Assembly (NCBI RefSeq): GCF_029871235.1
Contig: NZ_SSOM01000085.1
Coordinates: 45,391 to 109,390 of the forward strand
Source: Pseudomonas sp. BN411
GTDB taxonomy: Bacteria > Pseudomonadota > Gammaproteobacteria > Pseudomonadales > Pseudomonadaceae
Length of the DNA stretch: 64,000 bases
Direction of reading: 5' to 3'
Within the stretch, counting starts at the first letter, position 1; every line of letters begins with the position of its first letter. Position numbers and translations under genes: made by a program. This document shows, in pieces, positions 25,470 to 34,005 of this stretch. The notes below the pieces were generated by a model, which saw only the letters and a list, made by a program, of their open reading frames with translations, had not been told where the DNA came from and made no database searches.

Positions 25470-26766
25470 TCCGTTTCAGTTCGACCGCCGGATTGCGCGG
25501 CAGGCTGATGAGAAAGCGCGTTCCGCGCCCCGGCTCCGAGGCCACGCGGATGCTGCCGCCATGGTCACGGATGATCTTGTAGCTGATGGACAACCCCAGC
25601 CCGGTCCCCTCGCCCACCGGCTTGGTGGTGAAGAAGGGATCGAAGATGCGTCGCATGACGTCCGGTGGCATCCCGCGACCGCTGTCCTGCACTGAAATGA
25701 ACACGCCGGCCTCGTCGGCCCAGCTGCGTACCTGGATGCGCCCCGGTTCGTCCATGGCCTGGGCGGCATTGGTGAAGAGGTTGAGCAAGACCTGGTTGAT
25801 CTGCGACGGGGCACAGGTGACACGGGGCAGCTCGCCCAGCATCTGGAACACCTCGGCCTTGTCCTTGATGTTGTTGCGGGCGATCAGCAAGGCACTGCGG
25901 ATGCACTCGTTGAGGTCCACTTCCTCGCTCATGGCGCGGTCGAGGCGGGCGAAATCCTTGAGGCCGGAAACCAGCTCGGCGATCTGGCCGATGCCATACA
26001 GCGTGTCACCGAACAACTGGCGCAGATCGCCAGCCAGCAGCTCGGGAGCGGCCTCCTCGCGGCTGGCGGCAGCGCGTTCCAGGGCATCGGCCAGGCGGTT
26101 CTCGTCGCAGGCCGGGTCTTCCAGGCAGGCGGCCAGCGCGGCCTGGCTCTCGGCCAGGGCGAACAACGGCGTGGTCAGCTCTTCCATCAGCTGCACGTTG
26201 TTCTTCACGTAGCCCAGCGGGGTGTTCAGCTCATGGGCGACGCCGGCCACCATCTGGCCGAGGGACGCCATCTTTTCCGATTGCACCAGCTGGGTCTGGG
26301 ATTCCTTCAGGTCCACCAGCGCCTGGCGCAGCACCCGGTTGCGCTGGGCGATACGCATTTCCATGGCTTTCAGCAGGTCCAGCACCGTACCGAGTCCCAA
26401 GTAGCGTCCCTGCTCGTCCACCAGGATGAAATCTTCGGTAATCGGGTACTGCAATTGCCCGGTGACCTGCTTGGCCGCCAGCTCCAGGCCACTGGCCAGG
26501 GCGACGGTGAGCGGTGCCGGGTTCATCACGTCGGACGCCGGACGACGGCCCCAGAGGTCGCGGCCGAAGCGCTGCATGAAGATGTCCTGCAACGTGTAGC
26601 GGCTGACCAGGCCCAGCGGCATCCCCTGCCCGTCCACCACCGGTAGGGACAGGAAGGCCTTGTGTTCACGGGTCAGCAGGCGATCGGCCACATCACTGAT
26701 GCTCATGTCCGGGGTCAAGGGTTCCACGGTCTTGAGCAGGCGAGCCAGACTGCTTTCGGCTGCCAT
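25462..26766 (-). CDS. Cytoplasmic histidine kinase with N-terminal CBS pair
   Basis: A 434-residue kinase starting MAAESSLARLLK (26766; the frame reaches 26802). Residues about 20-145 form a pair of CBS domains (SISDVADRLLTREHKAFLSLPVV, ASDVMNPAPLTV), suggesting nucleotide sensing. A coiled coil leads into HisKA with MVAGVAHELNTPLGYVKN (phospho-His). The ATPase domain has LLNLFTNAAQAMD, QDSGRGMPPDV and GEGTGLGLSISYKII. I see no membrane helix. Its partner is the double-receiver protein downstream. The region around residues 215-260 (many Ala/Glu) is an insert between HisKA helices. Confidence 0.88.
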   Translation of the reverse strand: MAAESSLARLLKTVEPLTPDMSISDVADRLLTREHKAFLSLPVVDGQGMPLGLVSRYTLQDIFMQRFGRDLWGRRPASDVMNPAPLTVALASGLELAAKQVTGQLQYPITEDFILVDEQGRYLGLGTVLDLLKAMEMRIAQRNRVLRQALVDLKESQTQLVQSEKMASLGQMVAGVAHELNTPLGYVKNNVQLMEELTTPLFALAESQAALAACLEDPACDENRLADALERAAASREEAAPELLAGDLRQLFGDTLYGIGQIAELVSGLKDFARLDRAMSEEVDLNECIRSALLIARNNIKDKAEVFQMLGELPRVTCAPSQINQVLLNLFTNAAQAMDEPGRIQVRSWADEAGVFISVQDSGRGMPPDVMRRIFDPFFTTKPVGEGTGLGLSISYKIIRDHGGSIRVASEPGRGTRFLISLPRNPAVELKRSA

Positions 26767-26922
26767 GATCGATACTCCGGGCGGCTGATGAGTGCCGGGC
26801 ATTCAAGCAGCGTCAGGTTGCCATCATGTGACAGATGTCTCACGAGAGAGACAGATGAAAAAATGGCGCGGTTGCCCGGAAGCGACAACACTGAATCTCA
26901 ATACCCCCAGGAGCTCATCGAT

Positions 26923-27810
26923 ATGCCCGGAAAAGCCGCCGCCCCGAGTCCCCGCACGGGGTTGCTGCTCCGACTGCTGCGCTGGCTGTCGTGGTTGCTG
27001 ATCATCGTCGCGCTGGTAGGAGTGGCGGTCTACCTGGCCTTCGGCCCCGCGCACCTTGTCGACCGGTTGATGCCCCCACCACCGGCGTTCCCCGAAGAGG
27101 TGATCGAGGAGCCCGCCGCGGCGGCGAAGCCGGTCGCCGCGCCGCCCCCCACCGCCATGCAGCACGCGCCGGCCGACTCTCAGGAGCTGACCAAACTGAT
27201 GCTGGAGAGCATCGAGGACATTTGGGGCGAATTTCTCGCCCGCGCCGACTTCTCCTACAAACGACCCAAGTTGGTGAGCTTCCGCGACCGGCTGGAGTCG
27301 CCCTGCCAGCTCAAGGGCACCTTCAGCGGACCGCTGTATTGCTCCAGCACGTCTCAGCTCTATCTCGACATGGCCTACCTGGACGACCTGCAGAAGAACG
27401 CTCCGCAGGTGGGCGACCTCGCACGCAGCTATGTGGTGGCCCACGCCGCCGCACACCATATCCAGAAGCTGGTGGGCGTGGTGGGGTGGTTCAAGGATCT
27501 CAATACCGACATGGACCCGGCCCACAGCAGCGAGAACCTGCGGGTAACCCAGGAACTGGTGGCGGACTGTCTGGTGGGCAGCTGGATCAGCTATGCGCGG
27601 CGCAAGTACGCCTGGCTGGAACCCGAGCAGCTGGATGCAGCGCTCAAGGCCGTGCGCGAACGCGACGCCGCACGCGCCGGCGCGGGCCTGCCGTCCATGG
27701 CCGACCCGCTGGACCTGTCCGATTCGGCGACACGCCTGCGCTGGTTGAACGTCGGCATCGACACCGGCGACCCGAGGGAATGCAGCAAGTTGTTCACGAT
27801 CAACGAGTAG
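26923..27810 (+). CDS. YpfJ-like neutral zinc metallopeptidase family protein lacking the catalytic Glu
   Basis: A 295-residue membrane-anchored protein. One N-terminal helix (LLIIVALVGVAVYLAFG) is followed by a Pro/Ala-rich linker and a YpfJ-type domain (about 85-290). The expected zinc motif HEVGH reads HAAAH here (SYVVAHAAAHHIQKLVG), keeping both His ligands but losing the catalytic Glu. The downstream ligand region TQELVADCLVGSW is retained. CSSTSQLYLDMAYLDDL and SSENLRVTQEL are family blocks. So it is probably a non-proteolytic homologue. Start at 26923 has AGGAG 9 nt upstream. Confidence 0.8.
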   Translation: MPGKAAAPSPRTGLLLRLLRWLSWLLIIVALVGVAVYLAFGPAHLVDRLMPPPPAFPEEVIEEPAAAAKPVAAPPPTAMQHAPADSQELTKLMLESIEDIWGEFLARADFSYKRPKLVSFRDRLESPCQLKGTFSGPLYCSSTSQLYLDMAYLDDLQKNAPQVGDLARSYVVAHAAAHHIQKLVGVVGWFKDLNTDMDPAHSSENLRVTQELVADCLVGSWISYARRKYAWLEPEQLDAALKAVRERDAARAGAGLPSMADPLDLSDSATRLRWLNVGIDTGDPRECSKLFTINE

Positions 27811-27831
27811 AGCCGGTAGGCGGCGAACTGC

Positions 27832-28620
27832 TTACGCCGGCTGCCGCCCACCCATCCTCAGGCTGATGGCTTCGGCCGCCCGGTGCAGACGCTCGGCGGC
27901 GGAGCCTTCGGTATCGGCGCTGAACACACTGGCCGCTCCCACCACCGTGATTACGCCGGCGAGCTTGCTGCCCGTCGCGAACAGCGGCGCCGACAGCGCA
28001 TTCACGCCCGGCATCAGCAGGCCATGCACCGGGTGCAACCCAGTGGCACGGATCTGCGCCATCTGCTCCTTCAGCTCGGCAGCGGCGGGCGCCCCTGGCT
28101 GGGCCATTTCCTCGTCCCGCAGAAAGGCGGTTTCACCCTCGGGCAGGTAGGTGTTGAACACCAGCCCCGTGGACGAACCCAGCAACGGCAATACCGAGCC
28201 CACCTGGGTCACCAGGGTCACGGCACGCAGGGCCTGTTCGACGTGAACCACTGTCGGCCCCTTGTTGCCCCAAACAGCAAGGAAGCAGGTTTCGTTCAGC
28301 GAGTCGCGCAGCTCCGCCAGGTGCGGCATGGACACCTTCACCACGTCCAACCGCCCAATGGCGGCCAATCCGACCAGCAGCGCCTCGCGGCCGAGACCAT
28401 AGTGATTGGTGGTGGCGTCCTGCTCGGCGAAGCCGCTGGCGATCAGCGCCTGCAGATAGCGATGCACCTTGCTCGCCGGCATGCCGACGTGCTCGGCCAA
28501 CTTCGACAGCGAGGTGGCCGGCGCCAGTTCCGCCAACCCCTTGAGGATGTCAGTGCCCACTTCGGCGGCCTGCACCTTCTGCCGCCGCGGTGCACCCGCG
28601 CTGTCGTTCTCGCTCGTCAT
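27832..28620 (-). CDS. hmgR: IclR-family repressor of homogentisate catabolism
   Basis: A 262-residue IclR regulator: winged HTH (SLSKLAEHVGMPASKVHRYL) and a C-terminal effector domain with LVTQVGSVLPLLGSSTGLVF and GVNALSAPLFATG. It is divergent from hmgA with 102 bp between them. The known family member HmgR represses hmgA-fahA-maiA and is released by homogentisate. An operator-like palindrome lies in the shared gap at 28680-28711. A related site precedes maiA at 14642, so the regulator probably links the two loci. Confidence 0.9.
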   Translation of the reverse strand: MTSENDSAGAPRRQKVQAAEVGTDILKGLAELAPATSLSKLAEHVGMPASKVHRYLQALIASGFAEQDATTNHYGLGREALLVGLAAIGRLDVVKVSMPHLAELRDSLNETCFLAVWGNKGPTVVHVEQALRAVTLVTQVGSVLPLLGSSTGLVFNTYLPEGETAFLRDEEMAQPGAPAAAELKEQMAQIRATGLHPVHGLLMPGVNALSAPLFATGSKLAGVITVVGAASVFSADTEGSAAERLHRAAEAISLRMGGRQPA

Positions 28621-28679
28621 GTCATGGCCTTGGTCGGTGTGGAGGCCGCTGTTATAGCTTGACCCCTTTTCCCTTTCAA

Positions 28680-28711
28680 ATTACGTTATGCGTAATCAAA
28701 TTACAAAAACA
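28680..28711. promoter_or_regulatory. HmgR operator candidate upstream of hmgA
   Basis: ATTACG-TTATG-CGTAAT is a perfect 17-bp interrupted palindrome, overlapped by GTAA-N5-TTAC and followed by AAAAACA. It lies in the hmgR-hmgA gap, close to the hmgA start, where a repressor would act. Confidence 0.75.
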
Positions 28712-28722
28712 GCGAGGTCACC

Positions 28723-30018
28723 ATGGTCTCCCCTGCTCCGCTCACCTACCAGTCCGGTTTCAACAACGAGTTCAGCAGCGAAGCGCTGCCGGGCGCCCTG
28801 CCCGTCGGCCAGAACTCCCCGCAGAAAGTGCCCTACGGCCTGTACGCCGAGCTGCTTTCCGGAACCGCCTTCACCGTGCCGCGTAGCGAGGCCCGGCGTA
28901 CCTGGATGTACCGCATCAAGCCTTCGGCCAACCACCCGCAGTACCAGCGCCTGGAGCGCCAGATCGCCGGCAACCGCCTGGGTCCGGTGACGCCCAACCG
29001 CCTGCGCTGGAATCCGCAGGACATTCCCGCCGAACGCACTGACTTCATCGACGGCCTGCTGACCATCGCCGCCACCAGCGATGCCGAACAGGCCTCGGGC
29101 GTCAGCGTGCACCTGTTCCGCGCCAACGCCTCGATGCAGCGGGTGTTCTTCAATGCCGATGGCGAACTGCTGATCGTTCCCGAGCAGGGTCGCCTGCGCA
29201 TCGCGACCGAGCTGGGCCTGCTGGATGTGGAGCCCCTGGAAATCGCGGTGATCCCGCGCGGCATGAAATTCCGTGTCGAGCTGCTGGATGCCACCGCCCG
29301 TGGCTATATCTGCGAGAACCACGGCGCCGCGCTGCGCCTGCCGGACCTCGGCCCCATCGGCAGCAACGGCCTGGCCAACCCCCGAGACTTCCTCGCCCCG
29401 GTGGCCCATTACGAAGAAATCGATGGAAAGGTAGAGCTGGTGCAGAAGTTCCTCGGCGAACTCTGGGCCACCACCCTCGACCACTCGCCGCTGGACGTGG
29501 TCGCCTGGCACGGCAACAACGTGCCCTACAAGTACGACCTGCGCCGCTTCAACACCATCGGCACGGTGAGCTACGACCACCCGGACCCGTCGATCTTTAC
29601 CGTGCTCACCTCGCCCGGCGAAACCTTTGGTCAGGCCAACGTCGACTTCGTGATCTTCCCGCCGCGCTGGATGGTGGCCGAGAGCACCTTCCGTCCGCCG
29701 TGGTTCCACCGCAACCTGATGAACGAATTCATGGGCCTGATCCAGGGCGCTTACGACGCCAAGGCAGAAGGCTTCGCCCCGGGCGGCGCCTCGCTGCACA
29801 ATTGCATGAGCGCCCACGGCCCGGACAACGCCACCACCACCGCCGCCATCGCCGCCGATCTGAAACCCCACAAGATCGACAACACCATGGCCTTCATGTT
29901 CGAGACCAGCCGCGTGCTGCGCCCCAGCCAATACGCGCTGGAATGCCCGCAGCTGCAGAGCGACTACGATGCATGCTGGGCCGGCATGGCCAAGACCTTC
30001 GACAAGGGCAGGATCTGA
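28723..30018 (+). CDS. hmgA: Homogentisate 1,2-dioxygenase
   Basis: A 431-residue Fe(II) enzyme opening the ring of homogentisate to maleylacetoacetate. The iron-binding C-terminal part shows [17 protein letters not shown] (His and Glu ligands) and [14 protein letters not shown] (His ligand). The N-terminal [19 protein letters not shown] is the family signature. Full normal length. It is followed within 2 bp by fahA. Its own product step feeds MaiA, encoded at 14727. Repression by HmgR is expected from the operator upstream. Confidence 0.97.
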   Translation: MVSPAPLTYQSGFNNEFSSEALPGALPVGQNSPQKVPYGLYAELLSGTAFTVPRSEARRTWMYRIKPSANHPQYQRLERQIAGNRLGPVTPNRLRWNPQDIPAERTDFIDGLLTIAATSDAEQASGVSVHLFRANASMQRVFFNADGELLIVPEQGRLRIATELGLLDVEPLEIAVIPRGMKFRVELLDATARGYICENHGAALRLPDLGPIGSNGLANPRDFLAPVAHYEEIDGKVELVQKFLGELWATTLDHSPLDVVAWHGNNVPYKYDLRRFNTIGTVSYDHPDPSIFTVLTSPGETFGQANVDFVIFPPRWMVAESTFRPPWFHRNLMNEFMGLIQGAYDAKAEGFAPGGASLHNCMSAHGPDNATTTAAIAADLKPHKIDNTMAFMFETSRVLRPSQYALECPQLQSDYDACWAGMAKTFDKGRI

Positions 30019-30019
30019 C

Positions 30020-31324
30020 ATGACCCAGACAGACAATCGCCGTAGCTGGATCGCCTCCGCCAACGGCCACCCGGATTTCCCCCTGCAGAACCTGCCGCTG
30101 GGCGTCTTCAGCCCGGCGAGCGCCTCGCCGCGTGGCGGCGTAGCCATTGGCGACGCGATCTTCGACCTCAAGGTCGCTGCCGATGCAGGGCTGTTCAGCG
30201 GCGAAGCGGCCGAAGCGGCGCAGTCCGCCTGCGGTGACAGCCTGAACGCCTTCTTCGCCCTCGGCGCCTCCGCCCGCCGCGCCCTGCGCGCGCAGCTTCA
30301 AGACCTGCTGGCCGAAGGCAGCAGCGCCCAGGAACGCCTGGAAGCCATGGGCCAGGCCCTGCTGCCGGCCGCGTCCACCTGCCAACTGCACCTGCCGGCG
30401 AAAGTGGGCGACTACACCGACTTCTATGTGGGCATCCACCACGCCAACAACGTCGGCCGCCTGTTCCGCCCGGACAACCCGCTGCTGCCCAACTACAAGT
30501 ACGTGCCCATCGGCTACCACGGCCGCGCGTCCACCGTCTGCGTGTCCGGCACCCCGGTGCGCCGCCCGCTGGGCCAGACCATGCCACCGGGCAACGAAGT
30601 GCCGAACTTCGGCCCGAGCAAGCGCCTGGACTACGAACTGGAACTGGGTATCTGGATCGGCCAGGGCAACGAGATGGGCGAGTCCATCGCCATTAGCGAT
30701 GCCCAACAGCACATCGCCGGCTACTGCCTGCTCAACGACTGGTCCGCCCGCGACGTGCAGGCCTGGGAATACCAGCCCCTCGGCCCGTTCCTGGCGAAGA
30801 ACTTCGGCACCACGGTTTCCCCCTGGGTGGTTACGGCTGAAGCCCTGGAACCCTTCCGCGCCGCCCAGCCGGCCCGTCCGGAAGGCGACCCGCAGCCCCT
30901 GCCCTACCTGCTGGACGAAGCCGACCAGGCCAAAGGCGCCTTCGACATCGAGCTGGAAGTGCTGGTCCTCACCCCCGCCATGCGCGAGCAGGGTATGGCG
31001 CCCCATCGCCTGGCGCTGAGCAACACCCTGAACATGTACTGGACCGTGGCGCAGATGGTTGCCCACCACAGCGTGGGCGGTTGCAAGCTGCAGGCCGGCG
31101 ACCTGTTCGGCTCCGGAACCCTCTCCGGTCCGGAACCGCAGGCCTTCGGCAGCCTGCTGGAGAGCACCTTCGGCGGTAAGCAGCCGATCACCCTGCCCGG
31201 CGGCGAGCAGCGCACCTTCCTGGAAGACGGCGACGAAGTGATCCTGCGCGCCCGTTGCCAGCGGGAGGGCTATCCGAGCATCGGCTTCGGCGAATGCCGA
31301 GGTGTGTTGCTGGCGGCACACTGA
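30020..31324 (+). CDS. fahA: Fumarylacetoacetase
   Basis: A 434-residue hydrolase splitting fumarylacetoacetate into fumarate and acetoacetate. The N-terminal domain holds NLPLGVFSPASASPRGGVAI; the catalytic domain holds DYTDFYVGIHHANNVGRLFR, PIGYHGRASTVCVSG, LDYELELGIWIGQGNEMGE and LLNDWSARDVQAWEYQPLG, which carry the catalytic His and Ca/Mg ligands. The start ATG at 30020 lies just past the hmgA stop (translational coupling). It is the last gene of the hmgA-fahA unit and has a terminator directly after. Confidence 0.97.
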   Translation: MTQTDNRRSWIASANGHPDFPLQNLPLGVFSPASASPRGGVAIGDAIFDLKVAADAGLFSGEAAEAAQSACGDSLNAFFALGASARRALRAQLQDLLAEGSSAQERLEAMGQALLPAASTCQLHLPAKVGDYTDFYVGIHHANNVGRLFRPDNPLLPNYKYVPIGYHGRASTVCVSGTPVRRPLGQTMPPGNEVPNFGPSKRLDYELELGIWIGQGNEMGESIAISDAQQHIAGYCLLNDWSARDVQAWEYQPLGPFLAKNFGTTVSPWVVTAEALEPFRAAQPARPEGDPQPLPYLLDEADQAKGAFDIELEVLVLTPAMREQGMAPHRLALSNTLNMYWTVAQMVAHHSVGGCKLQAGDLFGSGTLSGPEPQAFGSLLESTFGGKQPITLPGGEQRTFLEDGDEVILRARCQREGYPSIGFGECRGVLLAAH

Positions 31325-31329
31325 ATGAA

Positions 31330-31357
31330 AAAGGGGCAACCAACTGGTTGCCCCTTT
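31330..31357. terminator. Bidirectional terminator after fahA
   Basis: AAAGGGGCAACC and GGTTGCCCCTTT are perfect 12-bp arms around AACT. The hairpin lies between the fahA stop (plus) and the stop of the minus-strand gene at 31375, with T-rich tails on both sides. Confidence 0.92.
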
Positions 31358-31374
31358 CATTTCCAGCGATGTCT

Positions 31375-31866
31375 CTAGCGATGGCTCTTGCCGTCGTTCT
31401 TGCTCGACGAGGCCTCGGCCTGGGAACGTCCATGGGCGTTGTGATCGCCCGGGGTCGTCTCAGACACGGCACGGGCATTGGCCAGGCCGCGGCTGTCCTT
31501 GTCACGGGCGACGGCGGAAGTCGCCACGCCATGGCCGTTGTCATCGTTGCGCAGGCTGCCGTAACTGTGGCCCTTGTCCTCACCATTGCGAGTGGCCTTG
31601 CCAGTGTGGTCGGCGTCCTTGCCGTAGCCATGGCCCTTGCCGTCGTGAGTGCCGGCATGGCCACCACCCACGCCACCGCCGATACCACCGCCATGGCCGC
31701 CGCCATGACCACCACCGTTGCCGCCACCATTTCCTCCGCCATTTCCGCCACCGTTGCCTCGGGCGTAGGCGGAGTCGACCAGGGATGCACCGCCGGGCAG
31801 GACGGTACCCGCCGCAAGGACCATCGCACAGGTGGCTGCGGCCAACAGGGTTTTCTTATTGATCAA
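31375..31866 (-). CDS. Exported Gly/His-rich hypothetical protein
   Basis: A 163-residue protein. The signal peptide is KKTLLAAATCAMVLAAGTVL, with cleavage perhaps near SAYA. A low-complexity block of GNGGG and GHGGG repeats (about residues 37-70) follows, then a hydrophilic segment rich in His, Asp and Lys (GKGHGYGKDADHTGK). The His-rich part could bind metal, but that is a guess. I do not recognise a family. A Shine-Dalgarno-like GGAGGC precedes the start. It is convergent with fahA and divergent from the CigR-like gene. Confidence 0.7.
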   Translation of the reverse strand: MINKKTLLAAATCAMVLAAGTVLPGGASLVDSAYARGNGGGNGGGNGGGNGGGHGGGHGGGIGGGVGGGHAGTHDGKGHGYGKDADHTGKATRNGEDKGHSYGSLRNDDNGHGVATSAVARDKDSRGLANARAVSETTPGDHNAHGRSQAEASSSKNDGKSHR

Positions 31867-32098
31867 TTTGGAGCCTCCACAGGCTTTACTTCACGATATG
31901 CGGTGAGACTCCTTTCCCCTAAGCTGGTTCGCCGCCGGAAGACGAGCGGCAGGTTCGGTCGACGTCCGGCTTGAAAAGCATGAACGCCGTCACAAAACCG
32001 CACACTTCAAGCCAGAGAAATTTCTGCAATAGTTGCGGCACTCGCCCCTGCTTTCGCAGTCCATCAGCAAAGGGAAAAGCCCCATGGAGGCCAAGGAC

Positions 32099-32512
32099 AT
32101 GACTACAACCCGCACCCTGATCGCCGCACTCACCAGTATTGCGCTCGTCGCCGGCTCACCCGCCCTGCTGGCGGACCCCGGCAAAGGCAAGGGGCATGAC
32201 AAGGGCCAATCCAGCGCCCAAGGCAACAACTGGTCCGGCAGCCCGCAGGTGGATATCGGCGGCATCCGCGTCATCCTCGACGACAATCGCGACTATTGGG
32301 GTCCGGCCCAGGCCCTGCCGCCGGGTATCCAGAAGAACCTGGCACGCGGCAAGCCGCTGCCACCGGGGATCGCCAAGAAGCTCGACGGCCGGCTGGTCAA
32401 CCGCCTGCCCCACTACGAAGGTTACGACTGGGTCCGGGCCGGCACCGACCTGATCCTGGTCGCAGTGGCCACCGGGATCATCTACGAAGTGCTGCAGGAC
32501 GTGATGGATTGA
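32099..32512 (+). CDS. CigR-like (anti-virulence regulator family) exported protein
   Basis: About 137 residues. After a signal peptide (TRTLIAALTSIALVAGSPALLA) it has a Lys/Gly/Asn-rich segment and then the paired motif LPPGIQKNLARGKPLPPGIAKKL, quoted in two parts (LPPGIQKNLARG, KPLPPGIAKKL). The tail DLILVAVATGIIYEVLQDV is a C-terminal hydrophobic helix. This is the pattern of the CigR/RcnB-like family. CigR in Salmonella opposes virulence gene function; the role here is unknown. GGAGG sits 8 nt before the Met at 32099; Met 32084 is the alternative. Confidence 0.75.
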   Translation: MTTTRTLIAALTSIALVAGSPALLADPGKGKGHDKGQSSAQGNNWSGSPQVDIGGIRVILDDNRDYWGPAQALPPGIQKNLARGKPLPPGIAKKLDGRLVNRLPHYEGYDWVRAGTDLILVAVATGIIYEVLQDVMD

Positions 32513-32518
32513 GAATCC

Positions 32519-32546
32519 GCCCCTCTCCCGCAATAGGAGAGGGGAA
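32519..32546. repeat. CCCTCTCC-type hairpin
   Basis: CCCCTCTCC and GGAGAGGGG flank a 7-nt loop just past the CigR-like stop. The same CCCTCTCCC/GGGAGAGGG palindrome occurs at 33274-33297 and 40029-40049. It could slow transcription but has no T-run. Confidence 0.6.
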
Positions 32547-32742
32547 ACCCCGCCCCAATCTGCGGGGCGATTTCATTCGTGATATCCCCCTCGCTTCACG
32601 TATCTCTCTGATTTAAAAGCACTTCACAGACTATCAACGGCGTCGATGATCCCTATCGCGCGTGTTCACTTTTTAATCGACTCCCCGTCCGTAAGATTGG
32701 CTCCGTACCCGGTTTCCAGCCCCCCACGAGGAGCCCACGATC

Positions 32743-33150
32743 ATGAAAACCCAAGCCTTCGCCGCCCTGTTCATCGCCGCCCTGAGCACCAGCGTGTTTG
32801 CCCTGCCGTCGGATTCCCAGCCGGTTCTGGGCGAGTCGAAGGAAGGCACCTACATCCAGGTCATCGACCCGGTTGCCGCTGAAGGTAGCTTCATGGTCCT
32901 GGACCGCGTGGCCGAAGGTGGTTCTGATCGCACCGGCGCCAACCGCATCGCCGAAAGCGGTGCCGACCGTACTGGCGCCAACCGCGTCGCCGAAAGCGGT
33001 GCCGACCGCACTGGCGCCAACCGCATCGCTGAAAGCGGTGCCGACCGCACCGGCGCCAACCGCGTCGCCGAAAGTGGCTCTGACCGTACTGGCGCCAACC
33101 GCGTCGCTGAAAGCGGTGCCGACCGCACCGGCGCCAACCGCGTCGTCTGA
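32743..33150 (+). CDS. Exported protein with six 13-residue tandem repeats
   Basis: A 135-residue protein. The signal peptide is KTQAFAALFIAALSTSVFA; a short unique region (residues 20-54) follows; then six near-identical 13-residue repeats with consensus R-[VI]-A-E-S-G-A-D-R-T-G-A-N fill residues 55-132, ending RVV. The repeat has a regular Asp/Arg/Asn pattern that could form a beta-helix or bind a surface, but this is inference. Related Pseudomonas proteins vary in copy number. A ribosome site (AGGAG) precedes the ATG and a terminator follows. Confidence 0.8.
   Translation: MKTQAFAALFIAALSTSVFALPSDSQPVLGESKEGTYIQVIDPVAAEGSFMVLDRVAEGGSDRTGANRIAESGADRTGANRVAESGADRTGANRIAESGADRTGANRVAESGSDRTGANRVAESGADRTGANRVV
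32905..33138 (+). repeat. Six tandem 39-bp coding repeats
   Basis: Six copies of a 39-bp unit starting CGC[GA]T[CG]GC in frame within the exported repeat protein. Units differ at few third positions, which suggests recent expansion or gene conversion. There are no spacers, so it is not a CRISPR. Confidence 0.92.
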
Positions 33151-33169
33151 TGGCGGACTGCAAAACCTC

Positions 33170-33193
33170 AAAGCCCGGCAGATGCCGGGCTTT
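33170..33193 (+). terminator. Terminator of the repeat-protein gene
   Basis: AAAGCCCGGCA and TGCCGGGCTTT form an 11-bp stem with a 2-nt gap, followed by GTGTTTTCT, 20 bp after the stop. Confidence 0.9.
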
Positions 33194-33200
33194 GTGTTTT

Positions 33201-33300
33201 CTGTAGGGGCGAATTCATTCGCCAAGCAGGCCGCAGGTCTGCCCCTTGAGAGCCCCAACTGCCCTCTCCCCAACCCTCTCCCGCAAGCGGGAGAGGGGGC
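33201..33300. repeat. REP unit plus CCCTCTCCC palindrome
   Basis: TGTAGGGGCGAATTCATTCG at about 33203 is a single REP unit. A perfect 11-bp palindrome CCCTCTCCCGC/GCGGGAGAGGG follows at 33274-33297. The segment lies between convergent genes. Confidence 0.8.
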
Positions 33301-33351
33301 TATCCGTGCCGCATAGCAGCCCTGTAGTTTGGGCTTCCGGATGCGCGTGGC

Positions 33352-34005
33352 CTACGCCCGCTTGTTCAATAACCGCGCCAGACGATCCCCGCCGAACTGG
33401 ATCAGGGTCACCAGCACCACCAGCAGGATGATCACCGTCAGCATGATCTGCGTGTCGAAGCGCTGGTAACCGTAGCGATAGGCCAGATCCCCCAACCCGC
33501 CCGCCCCAATGGCGCCGGCCATGGCAGACGAGTTGATCATGGTCACCAGGGTGATGGTGAAGCCGCCGACGATGCCCGGCCGCGCTTCCGGCAACAGCAC
33601 GTTCCAGATGATGTGGCGCCGCTGGCAGCCCATCGCCTGGGCCGCCTCCACCAGGCCGAAATCCACCTCGCGCAGGCTGACTTCGGCAATGCGCGCGAAA
33701 AACGGCGTGGCGGCGATCGTCAGCGGCACCACCGCCGCCCATACCCCGTAGCTGGTGCCGACAATCAGGCGAGTAAAGGGGATCAACGCCACCATCAGGA
33801 TCAGGAACGGGATCGAACGCAGCACGTTCACCACACTGCCCAGCGTGCGGTTCAACGTGCGGGCTTCGAAGATGCCACCGGGGCCGGTGGTCACCAGCAC
33901 CAGGGCCAGGGGAATCCCCACCAGGAACACGATCAACGAGGACGCGCCGATCATCAGCAAGGTGTCGAGGATGCCCTGCAGCAGCCGGTCAAGCATGGGC
34001 GACAT
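33352..34005 (-). CDS. MetI-like ABC permease, module 1
   Basis: A 217-residue inner-membrane permease with five to six helices. The EAA loop reads [27 protein letters not shown], quoted in parts: VEAAQAMGC and LLPEARPG. The wording [18 protein letters not shown] is typical of MetI, the D-methionine permease group. The start at 34005 follows GGAGG and lies 17 nt inside the ATPase gene. With the ATPase and the MetQ-like protein upstream it forms an importer; next to LLM and SfnB genes the substrate may be an organosulfur compound rather than methionine. Confidence 0.9.
   Translation of the reverse strand: MSPMLDRLLQGILDTLLMIGASSLIVFLVGIPLALVLVTTGPGGIFEARTLNRTLGSVVNVLRSIPFLILMVALIPFTRLIVGTSYGVWAAVVPLTIAATPFFARIAEVSLREVDFGLVEAAQAMGCQRRHIIWNVLLPEARPGIVGGFTITLVTMINSSAMAGAIGAGGLGDLAYRYGYQRFDTQIMLTVIILLVVLVTLIQFGGDRLARLLNKRA

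Noticed and set aside
26662-26922. N-terminal extension of the YpfJ-like protein back to 26662
   Set aside because: The extension overlaps the divergent kinase gene and lacks a ribosome site; the Met at 26923 has AGGAG and is followed by a good membrane anchor.
32905-33138. Possible CRISPR array
   Set aside because: The 39-bp units are contiguous, in frame and without spacers; no cas gene is near.
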